The notes: a model not told the origin generated them from the letters alone. Numbered from the stretch's first letter, positions 1 through 7,801 are shown. The stretch is DNA of 29,274 nucleotides from Hypericibacter sp050729195 (GCF_050729195.1 NZ_JBOHKS010000034.1:1-29274), one strand, 5' to 3'. Translations and numbers: made by a program.

Positions 1-11
1 CGAAGGATCCG

Positions 12-212
12 TTGAAGCTGAGTCTGCCCAGCCGGATGGCCGGAAAGACCGCGGCGGGCGCGCTGGCCGAGGTGGAGCGCACCGGGCATTTCATCCAGCT
101 GCTCGCCAGCTTCATCGTCTGCCCGACCCGCGAGCGCATGGCGCGCTTCATGACGGCGCTGGAGGACTATCAGGCCGAATGGATCAGCCGCCGATCGGGA
201 GAGCCAAAATGA
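12..212 (+). CDS. Small phage protein, possibly truncated by the window edge
   Basis: A 66-aa reading frame begins at a TTG (12) and ends in an ATGA overlap with the next gene. The frame is open back to the left edge, so the true start may lie upstream of the window. The protein is mixed helical and soluble (basic N-terminus, then a segment ending in LEDYQAEWISRR), with no motif I recognise. Its position just before mor, in a run of small coupled genes, matches the poorly characterised middle region of Mu-like phages. Function unknown. Confidence 0.6.
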   Translation: MKLSLPSRMAGKTAAGALAEVERTGHFIQLLASFIVCPTRERMARFMTALEDYQAEWISRRSGEPK

Positions 213-496
213 ACGAGGGCGAGCTGCAGATCAGCCGTATCACCGGCATCATCACCAAGCACGCTGGAACGACGACTGGGGTTCCCCTCGCGCTGGCCGC
301 CATGCCGGAATTGATCCTGGAGATGAACAAGGCCGCCCTCGCTCAGAGAGTGGAAGGCTACAACGCCGGCATGGTCGCCGGCTGGGACATGGCAGTGCGC
401 GAGGTCCGCGACCGACTGGAGGAGCCCGAGCAGGTTCGGGACCGGCGCATAGCGGTCAAGCAGGCCGCGATCGCGCGCGGCCAGGGGCCGGGCTGA
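209..496 (+). CDS. Small conserved-type phage protein, unknown function
   Basis: 95-aa protein whose ATG overlaps the preceding stop (ATGA at 209-212); an earlier in-frame ATG at 179 would give 10 more residues but lies deep in the previous gene, so 209 is preferred. The sequence looks like a soluble helical protein: a MPELILEMNKAALAQR helix, an invariant-looking YNAGMVAGWDMAVREVRDRL stretch, then a basic tail. No catalytic motif or membrane segment is visible. It is translationally coupled to both neighbours in the small-gene block before mor. Function unknown. Confidence 0.65.
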   Translation: MNEGELQISRITGIITKHAGTTTGVPLALAAMPELILEMNKAALAQRVEGYNAGMVAGWDMAVREVRDRLEEPEQVRDRRIAVKQAAIARGQGPG

Positions 497-726
497 TGGC
501 GAGACGGAAGACCTACCCCGTCAAGCTGACGGCGTCCCAGCTGGGCACGCTGTTCGCGGTGGTGTCGGCGCGGCGCTCGGATGCGGCCGTCGCGCTGCGC
601 CTCGACGACGGGCGGCTGACGATCGAGCAGAAGGTCGACGCCGCCATGACCGTCTCGGGCTATGCGGCGATCCTCGACGCGATCGACATGGCCGCGCCGG
701 AGCTGGCGGATCTGAGGGTGCGGTGA
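496..726 (+). CDS. Small phage protein, unknown function
   Basis: 76-aa protein whose ATG shares its first base with the previous TGA (TGATG), so it is translationally coupled. It begins with a basic MARRKTYPVKL segment and contains an alternating pattern (VALRLDDGRLTIEQKVD) suggesting beta strands followed by helices. No known motif is visible. It belongs to the block of small middle genes ahead of the Mor activator. Confidence 0.6.
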   Translation: MARRKTYPVKLTASQLGTLFAVVSARRSDAAVALRLDDGRLTIEQKVDAAMTVSGYAAILDAIDMAAPELADLRVR

Positions 727-1040
727 TGGCGTGGTACCGCACGGATGACGGCAAGGGCGTCATGCACATCAAGTTCGATCGCCGGGGCGAGAAGAACAAG
801 CCCAAGCCCTGCCTCGCGCCCTTCGAGCTGGACGACAAGACGGCCTGCCAGCGGATGAGCGCCTTCCTCTGCGACTGGCCCGTCGGCAACGGCAAGACAT
901 GCGACGAACCGATCTGCGCCACGCATGCGTTCGAAGTCGGTCCCGATCGCCACTATTGCCCGCGACACACGCGGGAGCATCTCGACCGGACGACGCCGCT
1001 GGATCTGGCGAGCGGTCGCAAGGAGGCAGCCCATGGATGA
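726..1040 (+). CDS. Small Cys/His-rich (putative zinc-binding) phage protein
   Basis: 104-aa protein; the ATG at 726 shares a base with the previous stop (TGATG). A GTG at 723 is a minor alternative. The second half carries spaced cysteines and histidines (FLCDWPVGNGKTCDEPICATH, then HYCPRHTREH), i.e. CX8CX4CX2H followed by HXCXXH, which looks like a zinc-binding fold of the type seen in small phage proteins. It may bind nucleic acid or a host protein, but no family assignment is possible by eye. The 3' end overlaps the next gene by 8 nt. Confidence 0.65.
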   Translation: MAWYRTDDGKGVMHIKFDRRGEKNKPKPCLAPFELDDKTACQRMSAFLCDWPVGNGKTCDEPICATHAFEVGPDRHYCPRHTREHLDRTTPLDLASGRKEAAHG

Positions 1041-1233
1041 TCGGCAGTGCTTTTGCCCGCCCGACAGCTGCTCCTTCAATCTCACCGCCGGCACGACCGA
1101 TCTCAACGTCGGCTGCTTCTGCCGACGCCGAGCCGCGTTCGCGCGCCAGGCCGCCGCGCGGCCGGTCGTGGCGCTCACACCGGGGCCGGCGACGGCAATT
1201 CGGCCCAACCATTACGGCGGAGACACGCCGTGA
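1033..1233 (+). CDS. Small Cys-containing protein with a DUF3310-like C-terminal scrap
   Basis: 66-aa protein starting at ATG 1033, preceded by a strong Shine-Dalgarno (AAGGAGG, 1020-1026), which decides this start over the longer open frame from 925. It has a CXCPPDSC and GCFCRRR pattern near the N-terminus. Its last residues, IRPNHYGGDTP, resemble the opening of DUF3310-type phage proteins, but the stop follows at once, so the rest of such a domain is missing. It may be a degraded or fused remnant; function unknown. Confidence 0.55.
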   Translation: MDDRQCFCPPDSCSFNLTAGTTDLNVGCFCRRRAAFARQAAARPVVALTPGPATAIRPNHYGGDTP

Positions 1234-1246
1234 GCGAGCAAGGCTG

Positions 1247-1642
1247 ATGGCTGAGGATCTCTCCGAGCTTCCCCCGATCCTGCGTCGGATCGCCGAGGCC
1301 TGCGGGCTCGGCGTCGCGCTGCAGCTCGGCGACCAGTTCGGCGGGATCCCGGTCTATATCCCGAAGGAAGCGGCCGAAGACTGCGTCCTGGTGCGCGCGA
1401 TCGGCGCCGAGGCCGTGGCGAAGATGATCAAGGAATTCAACTCGGGCCATCTGGAAATCCCGCTCGGTCCGTTCGGCAATCGCAAGCGGGTCTGGCGGGC
1501 GATCCGGCAGAACCTGCGGGAAGGCCGCTCCAACACCAAGACGGCGCGCGCGGTCGGCGTTCACCAGCGCACTGTCAGCCGGCACCGCGGCCGCGTCGAC
1601 GATGATCTTCCGCTGTTCGATCGGGTTTCGAAGGACGATTGA
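1247..1642 (+). CDS. mor: Mor/C-family transcriptional activator of late genes
   Basis: 131-aa protein matching the Mor transcription activator family. In Mu, Mor dimers bind a dyad upstream of the middle promoter and recruit RNA polymerase; C does the same at late promoters. Visible family features are the strand-forming FGGIPVYIPKE segment around residues 26-37 and a C-terminal helix-turn-helix (about 88-115, NTKTARAVGVHQRTVSRHR) in which the second helix would contact DNA. Only one such gene is seen here, so it may replace both Mor and C. It lies directly upstream of the lysis genes, as in Mu. The start at ATG 1247 follows a short spacer after the previous gene; an RBS is not strong. Confidence 0.85.
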   Translation: MAEDLSELPPILRRIAEACGLGVALQLGDQFGGIPVYIPKEAAEDCVLVRAIGAEAVAKMIKEFNSGHLEIPLGPFGNRKRVWRAIRQNLREGRSNTKTARAVGVHQRTVSRHRGRVDDDLPLFDRVSKDD

Positions 1643-1645
1643 ACG

Positions 1646-1658
1646 GCGCCTGAGGCGC
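1646..1658 (+). other. Small GC hairpin after mor
   Basis: GCGCC and GGCGC separated by TGA form a 5-bp stem just after the mor stop codon. There is no T-run, so it is a weak candidate for a terminator or a transcript-end stabiliser. Confidence 0.25.
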
Positions 1659-1698
1659 GGTCGAACCAGACAAATGTCTTGGCGCCATAGCGGCAGGC

Positions 1699-1716
1699 CC
1701 GCGACGACTATCGCGG
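1699..1716. promoter_or_regulatory. Inverted repeat upstream of the lysis genes, candidate Mor operator
   Basis: CCGCGA, six bases, then TCGCGG: a perfect 6+6 dyad ending two bases before the chosen endolysin ATG. Mor-family dimers bind dyads just upstream of the promoters they activate. The distance to the start is short, which would require a downstream initiation site or the dyad to serve another role, so this is only a candidate. Confidence 0.3.
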
Positions 1717-1718
1717 CC

Positions 1719-2219
1719 ATGCTCGACCCCCGTCAATTCCTGCGGTTTGTGATCCGTCCGGCCCTCGACGCCATGCAGCTGGGCGGGGCTTCGGCCGAGG
1801 TGCTGCTGCTGGGCACGGGGCTTGCGGAAAGCAACCAGCTGACGAGCCTGCGCCAGATCGGGAAGGATGGTCGCGACGGGCCGGCGCGCGGCCTCTTCCA
1901 GATGGAGCCCGCCACCCATGACGACATCTGGGACCGCTATCTGAACCCCAGCGTCGCGCGCATCGACCTCGTCTATAAGGCCTGCGGCATCGGCGAGAAT
2001 CGCGGCTCCGATATGCTGATGTGGAACCTGCGCTACGCCGCCGCGATGACGCGCTTCCACTACCTTCGCGTCGCCGAGCCGATCCCGGCCGCGCACGACG
2101 CCGAGGCCATGGCGCAGTACCACAAGCGCCACTACAACACCGCGCTCGGCAAGGCCGACCCGGCGCGGAACGTGCAGCATTTCCTGTTGGCCAATTCCAT
2201 CGTCGGTCAAACGAGGTAA
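1719..2219 (+). CDS. Lysozyme/transglycosylase-like endolysin
   Basis: 166-aa protein in the endolysin position right after mor. It has a pattern I know from phage peptidoglycan-degrading proteins: a GTGLAESN segment (candidate catalytic Glu37) followed about 20 residues later by a GPARGLFQMEPATHDDIW segment, as in lysozyme-fold transglycosylases where Glu precedes a GLxQ motif. Expected role is murein cleavage at the end of infection. No signal peptide is evident, so it would need the holin. The start is uncertain: ATG 1719 is chosen because the family similarity begins there; ATG 1674 would add 15 residues. Some related proteins are annotated as structural, which is the main alternative. 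Confidence 0.7.
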   Translation: MLDPRQFLRFVIRPALDAMQLGGASAEVLLLGTGLAESNQLTSLRQIGKDGRDGPARGLFQMEPATHDDIWDRYLNPSVARIDLVYKACGIGENRGSDMLMWNLRYAAAMTRFHYLRVAEPIPAAHDAEAMAQYHKRHYNTALGKADPARNVQHFLLANSIVGQTR

Positions 2220-2221
2220 CG

Positions 2222-2677
2222 ATGTTCCGTCTCCGCAGCTTCATCTATGACGCCTTCGTGGCGCCGCTCCGACTCGTCGTGCTGTTCTTCATCCTGGGCC
2301 TGACGGCCCAGGTCTCTGGCTTCCGCGCGCTCGCGCGCGTGATCCTGCGCCCGCGCCTGGCGCCGGTCTTCGCCTGCGTCTTCGCGCTCGTGACTCTCTG
2401 CCTGCTATCCGCTGCGGCTTATGCTGCCGACATCGCAACCGCGACCGTTGCAGTGGCTGGGACCAGCATCCTGACCACCGTCCTGATCGCGATCGCCGCA
2501 CAGGTGCCCAGTCTGATCGGATCGGGCTGGGCGCTGTTCAAGGCCTACGCGGCTCACTCCGAGGCGACCTGGGATGACTGGACGGTGGCTGCCGTCGAGA
2601 AGACTTGCCGCGGCGTTCTCGAAAAATCCGGTTGGACCTTGACGCCGCCCCAAGCTGGGCCGGCCAAGGGTCCGTGA
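2222..2677 (+). CDS. Membrane protein in the holin position
   Basis: 151-aa protein with GAGG (2213-2216) five bases before its ATG and two bases after the endolysin stop. It has three hydrophobic segments: about residues 14-32, 44-66 (ending AAAYAAD) and 76-95, followed by a soluble helical tail. Small multi-span membrane proteins next to an endolysin and spanins are typically holins, which form the lesions that release the endolysin. No family motif is visible, so holin is inferred from topology and neighbours. The final four bases overlap the next gene (GTGA). Confidence 0.55.
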   Translation: MFRLRSFIYDAFVAPLRLVVLFFILGLTAQVSGFRALARVILRPRLAPVFACVFALVTLCLLSAAAYAADIATATVAVAGTSILTTVLIAIAAQVPSLIGSGWALFKAYAAHSEATWDDWTVAAVEKTCRGVLEKSGWTLTPPQAGPAKGP

Positions 2678-2916
2678 CGCAGGGCCTCATCGCGCTCGGC
2701 CTGCTCGTCGCCTTCATCGCGATTCTGGTGGGGGCGGCGATCTGGCTGATGCGCAAGGGCGAGGCGTCGGGCAAGCGCGAAGTGCAGACCGACCTCGTCA
2801 CGCAGCAGAATGAACGGCTTCAGCAAGGGGCAAAGATCGATGCGAAATCTGTCTCGACCGACCAGGCCACGGACATCGCGCGCAAGCTGTCTCGCCGCGA
2901 CACTCCTGGCGGTTAG
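2674..2916 (+). CDS. Rz-like inner-membrane spanin (i-spanin)
   Basis: 80-aa protein with one N-terminal transmembrane helix (about residues 3-23, GLIALGLLVAFIAILVGAAIW) and a charged helical periplasmic part (TDLVTQQNERLQQGAKIDAK). This is the topology of i-spanins, which join outer-membrane spanins to fuse the two membranes in the last lysis step. The GTG at 2674 overlaps the previous stop and has an AAGGG about four bases upstream. A longer frame opens at 2605 but would add a run with no spanin character. The 3' part contains the start of the o-spanin gene in another frame. Confidence 0.65.
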   Translation: MTQGLIALGLLVAFIAILVGAAIWLMRKGEASGKREVQTDLVTQQNERLQQGAKIDAKSVSTDQATDIARKLSRRDTPGG

Positions 2917-3133
2917 CGTCTGCGCCGTTCTGGCGCTGGGCGCCTGCACGCCCAGCCTCGTCATCGCGCCGGAGGATCCGGGCTTCCCCCGCATGAGCCC
3001 CGAGCAGGTCGAGGCCGAGGCTGCGACCGTCGCCGAGAAGCCCGTGCTGGGAGAATGGTGGACGCGGTTCATCAAGGCCTGGTGCAAGGCCGATGGCCTC
3101 ACCGCGGCCGAATGCGCCCCCGACGCGAAGTAG
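2840..3133 (+). CDS. Rz1-like outer-membrane lipoprotein spanin (o-spanin)
   Basis: 97-aa lipoprotein. A basic N-terminus and hydrophobic stretch end in a lipobox, LGAC, with Cys36 as the lipidated residue. The gene starts inside the i-spanin gene in a different frame (overlap 2840-2916), the arrangement typical of Rz/Rz1 pairs. ATG 2840 has AAGGGG (2825-2830) nine bases upstream; ATG 2810 is an alternative. The periplasmic part is less proline-rich than lambda Rz1 and ends in a Trp-containing helix with two further cysteines. Confidence 0.65.
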   Translation: MRNLSRPTRPRTSRASCLAATLLAVSVCAVLALGACTPSLVIAPEDPGFPRMSPEQVEAEAATVAEKPVLGEWWTRFIKAWCKADGLTAAECAPDAK

Positions 3134-3139
3134 ACCAGC

Positions 3140-3547
3140 ATGCAGGGCATCGACTGGAACGCGGCGATCTTCTGGCTGATGGCGCTGCAGGCGCTCGCGA
3201 CGCTGGGGGTCGTGGTGCATTCCTGGTTCGATCAACGCCGGCGCGTCAGCAAGAAAGAGATCAAGGCCGTGGCGGATGAAGCTGCGGCCCGCGCGGCCGC
3301 GATCGAGAAGCGGATCGACGATCACAGGCAGAGGCTCACCACGGGCGAATCACGGTTCCAGCGCATCGAGGATCATCTCGGGCGGTTGCCTACGAACGAG
3401 GCGATCGGGCGCGTCGAGCTGGCCATGTCCGACCTGTCTGGCGAATTGAAAGTGACGAACCAGCGGCTCGAAGGTCTCGAAGGGCTTCACGAGCTGATGC
3501 GCGACCAGTTCAACCGGATGGACGAGTTCCTGCGGAAGACCAAATGA
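3140..3547 (+). CDS. DUF2730 family protein (Mu gp25-like)
   Basis: 135-aa protein with a single N-terminal hydrophobic helix (residues about 9-28, IFWLMALQALATLGVVVHSW) and then a long charged coiled coil (about 38-130). This layout and its place between the spanins and the small terminase match Mu gp25/DUF2730 proteins, whose function is not established. It likely forms an oligomeric, membrane-anchored coiled coil. The stop overlaps the next ATG (ATGA). Confidence 0.75.
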   Translation: MQGIDWNAAIFWLMALQALATLGVVVHSWFDQRRRVSKKEIKAVADEAAARAAAIEKRIDDHRQRLTTGESRFQRIEDHLGRLPTNEAIGRVELAMSDLSGELKVTNQRLEGLEGLHELMRDQFNRMDEFLRKTK

Positions 3548-3840
3548 CCAGCTACATCGATCACCTGCGCGAGCACTGGCGGATCACCATCCTGCGCGTC
3601 CTGGAACAGGCGCCCGGCTACCGGGGCAACGACAGCGTCCTGCACCAGGCGCTCCATGCCATGGGCCATGTGACGACACGCGACCAGGTCAAGTCCGAGC
3701 TGACCTGGCTGCAGGGCCAGGGCTACATCACCGTCGAGACGATGGGGTCGCTCATGGTCGCGACCATCACCGATCGCGGCCGCGATGTGGCGCTGGGCAA
3801 TGAGATCGTGCCGGGGGTCAAGCGGCCCGGCCCGAACTGA
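3544..3840 (+). CDS. Winged-helix protein (Mu gp26-like)
   Basis: 98-aa protein that reads like a winged helix-turn-helix: helices around residues 15-24 (ITILRVLEQAPGY), 31-39 and 47-57 (TRDQVKSELTWLQGQGYI) followed by a hairpin wing (VETMGSLMVATITDRGRDVA). The 'ITDRG.D.A.G' ending is common in MarR/PadR-like phage proteins. Position between gp25- and gp27-like genes is that of Mu gp26. It may bind DNA during packaging or regulate, but its role is not known. Coupled to the upstream gene by ATGA. Confidence 0.7.
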   Translation: MTSYIDHLREHWRITILRVLEQAPGYRGNDSVLHQALHAMGHVTTRDQVKSELTWLQGQGYITVETMGSLMVATITDRGRDVALGNEIVPGVKRPGPN

Positions 3841-3851
3841 GGCGCCGGCAC

Positions 3852-4388
3852 ATGGCACGGCCATCCACCATCGACAAGCTGGACCCCAAGCTGCGCGGGC
3901 TGATCGGCGAGCTGCGCGACAAGGGCCATACTATCGACGAGATCCTGACGAAGCTCCGGGAGCTGGATGTCGATGTCTCCCGCTCGGCGCTGGGGCGCAA
4001 GGTCAAGCAGATCGACTCCATCCGGGAGATGCTGAAGCACTCCCGCGACGCCGCCGAATCGATCATCAAAGCGCTGGGCGACGGGCCGGAGAATAAGACC
4101 GGCCGACTCAACATCGAGCTCATGCAAGCCCTGATCATGAAGCTCATGGTCAACGAAGAAGGCGGCATCGCCACACTCGACGCACAGGAAGCAAACTTCG
4201 CCGCTGGCGCCATCCAGAAGCTGGCCCAGGCCGGCAAGCTCGACGTCGATCGCGAGGCGCGGATCCGCAAGGACTTCGCGAAGAAACTCGACGAGGTCGA
4301 GGCCGAGGCGGTGAAGGCCGGCGAGAAGGGCCTCTCGGCCGAGCGCATCGCCCAGCTGCGCAAGGAGTTCCTGGGGGTCCCCGGATGA
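3852..4388 (+). CDS. Terminase small subunit (DUF3486, Mu gp27-like)
   Basis: 178-aa protein of the DUF3486 type. The N-terminus has a helix-turn-helix-like module (about residues 8-55: ID.LDP.LR..I...L..KG.TIDEI...L......VSRSALGRKVK) typical of DNA-binding small terminases, and the rest is a long helical oligomerisation region. It would recognise phage DNA ends and hand them to the large subunit. Its end overlaps the large terminase start by four bases, which supports a stoichiometric pair. Confidence 0.85.
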   Translation: MARPSTIDKLDPKLRGLIGELRDKGHTIDEILTKLRELDVDVSRSALGRKVKQIDSIREMLKHSRDAAESIIKALGDGPENKTGRLNIELMQALIMKLMVNEEGGIATLDAQEANFAAGAIQKLAQAGKLDVDREARIRKDFAKKLDEVEAEAVKAGEKGLSAERIAQLRKEFLGVPG

Positions 4389-6043
4389 ACGCCCAGGTCG
4401 AGCCGCCGCGATCGCCGGTCGATCTGATCTCCACCGGCGCGCTTCCGCCGGCGGACCTCGATCCGCTGGCCGCCGGCATCCTCATGAAGCATCAGCGCGA
4501 CTGGGCCGAAGACCAGTCCCCGCTCAAGCTCGCCGAGAAGGGCCGGCGAACCGGCATCACCTTCGCCGAGGCGCTGGATTCCACGCTCCATGCCATGGCC
4601 GCGCGCAGCGCCGGCGGCGACAACACCTGGTATATCGGCGACACGAAGGACAAGGGCCTGGAGTTCGTCCGGGTCTGCGCGCATTTCGCGAAGACCGTGG
4701 CGAAGGAGCTGCTGGAGGTCGAAGAGTTCGTCTTCGACGACACTCAGGACGATGGCACCAGCAAGCAAATCAGCGCCTACCGGATCCGCTTCGCCTCGGG
4801 TTTCCAGATCGCCGCCCTGTCGAGCCGGCCCGCCAACATCCGCGGCCTGCAGGGCCGGGTCATCATCGACGAGGCCGCCTTCCACCCGAATGTCCGTGCC
4901 GTCATCGACGCCTGCAACGCGCTCCTGATCTGGGGCGGCGTGATCCGCATCATCTCGACGCATAACGGCGCGACCAATCCGTTCGCCGAACTGATCAAGG
5001 AAACGCGCGCCGGCAAATACGACTACAAGATCCACCGCATCACCTTCGACGATGCCGTCGACAACGGCCTCTATGAGCGCGTCTGCCTCATGAAAGGCTG
5101 GACCCCGACGCCGGCTCTGAAGGCCGAATGGTATGGGCGGATCCGCAAGGCCTACGGCACCCGCACCGAAGCAATGCGCGAGGAGCTGGACGCCATCCCG
5201 CGCGAGGGCGATGGCGTGGCACTGCCGCTGGCCTGGATCGAAGCCTGCAGCTCGGCCGACTATTCGGTCAAGCGCTGGGCGCCGCCCGCCGCCAACTTCG
5301 TCGATTGGCCCAAGGCTCTGCGCCGCGACGAGATGAGGACCTGGCTGGTCCGGGAGGTCCTGCCGATCCTGATCACCATGCCAAGCCTCGCCGCCGCGAT
5401 CGGCGAGGACTTCGCCATGCGACAGGACCGCACCTCCATCGTCGTCGGTTACACCGACCAGAAACTCGTCCGGCGCGTTCCGCTGATCGTGGAGCTGCGG
5501 TCCTGCCCCTACGACCAGCAGCGCCAAGCCCTATTCTGGATCATCGGGCAGCTGCGCCGCTTCAACAGGGGCGTTCTTGACGCCAACGGCAATGGTATGG
5601 CGCTGGCTCAGGAGGCGCGGCAGAAGTTCGGCGCCGATCGCATCATCGAGCTGATGCCCAACGATGCCTGGCTGCGCGAGTTCGGCCCGAAGTTCCGCGC
5701 GGCCTTCGAAGGCAGAACCATCGTGATCCCCGCCGACCTCGATGTGCGCGATGACCTGCGGCAGCTCCGAGAGATGAGCGGCGTGATCAAGATGCCACGA
5801 GACGTTCGAGAGGTTGGCACCGACGGCGGGCGCCGTCATGGCGACTCCGCCGTTGCGCTGATGAATTTCCACGCGGCCACGATCGTGGAGGTCGTCCCGC
5901 TGGAATTCACCGCGGCTGGTCCGCGCGCCAGCTCCATCAGAATGCCGGGCGGAGGCATTGACGGGCCTGGTGGCGACAACATCGACGAAGATCACGGCTT
6001 CGGCACGGTGCGTGGCCAGACCGATATGGGAGGCTTCATCTGA
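4385..6043 (+). CDS. Terminase large subunit (Mu gp28-like)
   Basis: 552-aa packaging motor. An N-terminal ATPase is shown by an Arg-rich Walker A-like segment at residues 51-59 (EKGRRTGIT, with the unusual GRRTG found in Mu-type terminases), Walker B at 158-163 (RVIIDE) and a coupling-type STHNG near 192-196. A C-terminal nuclease begins near residue 338 with IGEDFAMRQDRTSIVV, whose acidic residues would bind metal. It cuts and pumps DNA into the prohead; in Mu it also resects host DNA at the ends (headful packaging). The C-terminal end is loop-like with glycines. Coupled to both neighbours. Confidence 0.92.
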   Translation: MNAQVEPPRSPVDLISTGALPPADLDPLAAGILMKHQRDWAEDQSPLKLAEKGRRTGITFAEALDSTLHAMAARSAGGDNTWYIGDTKDKGLEFVRVCAHFAKTVAKELLEVEEFVFDDTQDDGTSKQISAYRIRFASGFQIAALSSRPANIRGLQGRVIIDEAAFHPNVRAVIDACNALLIWGGVIRIISTHNGATNPFAELIKETRAGKYDYKIHRITFDDAVDNGLYERVCLMKGWTPTPALKAEWYGRIRKAYGTRTEAMREELDAIPREGDGVALPLAWIEACSSADYSVKRWAPPAANFVDWPKALRRDEMRTWLVREVLPILITMPSLAAAIGEDFAMRQDRTSIVVGYTDQKLVRRVPLIVELRSCPYDQQRQALFWIIGQLRRFNRGVLDANGNGMALAQEARQKFGADRIIELMPNDAWLREFGPKFRAAFEGRTIVIPADLDVRDDLRQLREMSGVIKMPRDVREVGTDGGRRHGDSAVALMNFHAATIVEVVPLEFTAAGPRASSIRMPGGGIDGPGGDNIDEDHGFGTVRGQTDMGGFI

Positions 6044-7539
6044 TGGCGACTGACGCAAACACCAAGCCCTTCATCGGAGAGATCGCGACGTCAGGCGGCG
6101 GGCGCGACATCACGCGCGGCTTCGTCACGCCGGGACCGATCCAACCGACAGACCGCCTGCTGCAGGCCAAGGGCTACGACTACCAGCTCTATGAGCAGGT
6201 TCTGTCCGACGACCAGGTCAAGGCGACATTGGAGCAACGACGGCACGCCGTCGTATCGAAGGAGTGGGAAGTGCTGCCCGGCGGCACCTCCGCGCAAGAC
6301 AAGGCCGCGGCCGAGTTCCTGTCCGAGCAGCTCAAGCGCATCCGCTGGGACATGGTCACCAGCAAGATGCTCTTCGGCGTTTTCTACGGCTACGCGGTCG
6401 GCGAATGCCTCTGGGCGCGCGATGGAGCGAACATCGTTCTCGATGCCGTGAAGGTTCGCCGCCAGCGCCGCTTCCGTTTCGACAACGAGGGGAAGCTGCG
6501 CCTGCTGACCATGTCCCAGCCGCAGGGCGAGATCCTGCCGGAGCGGAAGTTCTGGACCTTCGCCACGGGCGGCGACAACGACGACGATCCTTATGGCCTC
6601 GGGTTGGCGCACTGGCTCTACTGGCCGGTGCTGTTCAAGCGCAACGGCCTGAAGTTCTGGCTGATCTTCCTCGACAAGCTGGCGATGCCGACGCCGAAGG
6701 GCGAGTACGGCCCGGGTGCGACGCCCGACGAGAAACGCAAGCTGCTCGAAGCTCTTGTTGCCATCACGACCGATTCCGCGATCATCGTGCCGGAGGGCAT
6801 GAAGATCGAGCTGCTCGAAGCCGCGCGATCGGCAACCCCCGACTATGTGACCCTTCACGACAAAATGAATGCCGCGATCTCCAAGGTGGTGGTCGGGCAA
6901 ACGATGACGACCGACGACGGATCCTCGCAATCTCAGGCGAAGGTCCACATGGACGTCCGCCAGGACCTGGTGAAGGCCGATGCGGACCTGGTCTGCGAGT
7001 CCTTCAACATCGGTCCGGCCCGCTGGCTGACCGAATGGAACTTCCCCGGCGCTCAGCAGCCTCGCGTCTACCGGCGGATCGACGACGCGCCCGATCTGGT
7101 GGCTCTCTCGGACCGCGACAAGACAATCTACGATATGGGCTTCAAGCCCACGCTCAAATACATCCAGGACACCTATGGCGGCGAGTGGTCGGAGAAACCG
7201 GCGGTGCCTTCGCCGTTCAACGGCCGCCCCGCGGCTCCGGCTCCAGACGGCACGGCCACGGCGCTCGCTGAGGCCTCCGCGGCGAACAGAGACAGCATCG
7301 ACGAGCTGATCGGCAGCATCGATGGTTGGGAGAAGATCCTGACGCCCCTGATCGATCCCATCCGCAAGCGCCTCGATCAGGCGACCTCGCTCGAGGAAGC
7401 CAGGGATATGCTGCTCACCGTGCTGGCCGAGATGACGGACGCCGATCTGGAGAGGTTGCTGGCGCAGTCGGTTTTCGCGTCGCGGCTGGCCGGCGAGACG
7501 GGCGCGCCGATCGACGATCAAACAGCGCCCGGGCAGTGA
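6043..7539 (+). CDS. Portal protein (DUF935, Mu gp29-like)
   Basis: 498-aa protein with the hallmarks of DUF935 portals: the N-terminal TRGFVTPGPIQPTDRLL segment, a YEQVLSDDQVKATLEQRRHAV core, and the FGYAVGE-type segment (here VFYGYAVGECLW). Twelve copies form the ring at the head vertex through which DNA enters and leaves, and which binds terminase and tail. The C-terminal part after about residue 390 is Ala/Pro-rich and then helical. Follows the terminase with a TGATG overlap, as in Mu. Confidence 0.92.
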   Translation: MATDANTKPFIGEIATSGGGRDITRGFVTPGPIQPTDRLLQAKGYDYQLYEQVLSDDQVKATLEQRRHAVVSKEWEVLPGGTSAQDKAAAEFLSEQLKRIRWDMVTSKMLFGVFYGYAVGECLWARDGANIVLDAVKVRRQRRFRFDNEGKLRLLTMSQPQGEILPERKFWTFATGGDNDDDPYGLGLAHWLYWPVLFKRNGLKFWLIFLDKLAMPTPKGEYGPGATPDEKRKLLEALVAITTDSAIIVPEGMKIELLEAARSATPDYVTLHDKMNAAISKVVVGQTMTTDDGSSQSQAKVHMDVRQDLVKADADLVCESFNIGPARWLTEWNFPGAQQPRVYRRIDDAPDLVALSDRDKTIYDMGFKPTLKYIQDTYGGEWSEKPAVPSPFNGRPAAPAPDGTATALAEASAANRDSIDELIGSIDGWEKILTPLIDPIRKRLDQATSLEEARDMLLTVLAEMTDADLERLLAQSVFASRLAGETGAPIDDQTAPGQ

Positions 7540-7540
7540 C

Positions 7541-7801
7541 ATGGCGGATGAGAAGGAAGCAGCGGGCGAGCCTGCCTCGCGCATTGTCGAGCTGCCGGCC
7601 TCGTCCAGCTGGTCGCCGGAACAGGCGCTGGCGGCCGCGGCCAAGGTCGATTGGGCGGATCTCGTCATCGCCGGCCATAACGAGCGCGGCGACCTCAAGA
7701 TATTCACCTCGCGTGTCGGTCCCGGCGACGAGCTGCTCATCGCCAAGGAAATCGAACTCGACGCCATGGGGATCGGGATCGCCGAATGGCCGTCGAGCTG
7801 A
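7541..7801 (+). CDS. Small acidic protein between portal and MuF, unknown
   Basis: 86-aa acidic protein starting one base after the portal stop and overlapping the MuF start by 16 nt. It contains SSSWSPEQALAAAAKVDW and DLVIAGHNERGDLKIF segments; the second half looks like an alternating beta sheet (IAGHNERGDLKIFTSRVGPGDELLIAKEIELDAM). No family recognised. Its tight coupling suggests a role linked to portal or MuF, for example a small head component, but this is a guess. Confidence 0.65.
   Translation: MADEKEAAGEPASRIVELPASSSWSPEQALAAAAKVDWADLVIAGHNERGDLKIFTSRVGPGDELLIAKEIELDAMGIGIAEWPSS

Noticed and set aside
3818..5527. Minus-strand open frame of 569 codons
   Set aside because: Shadow of the small and large terminase genes; no protein-like motifs.
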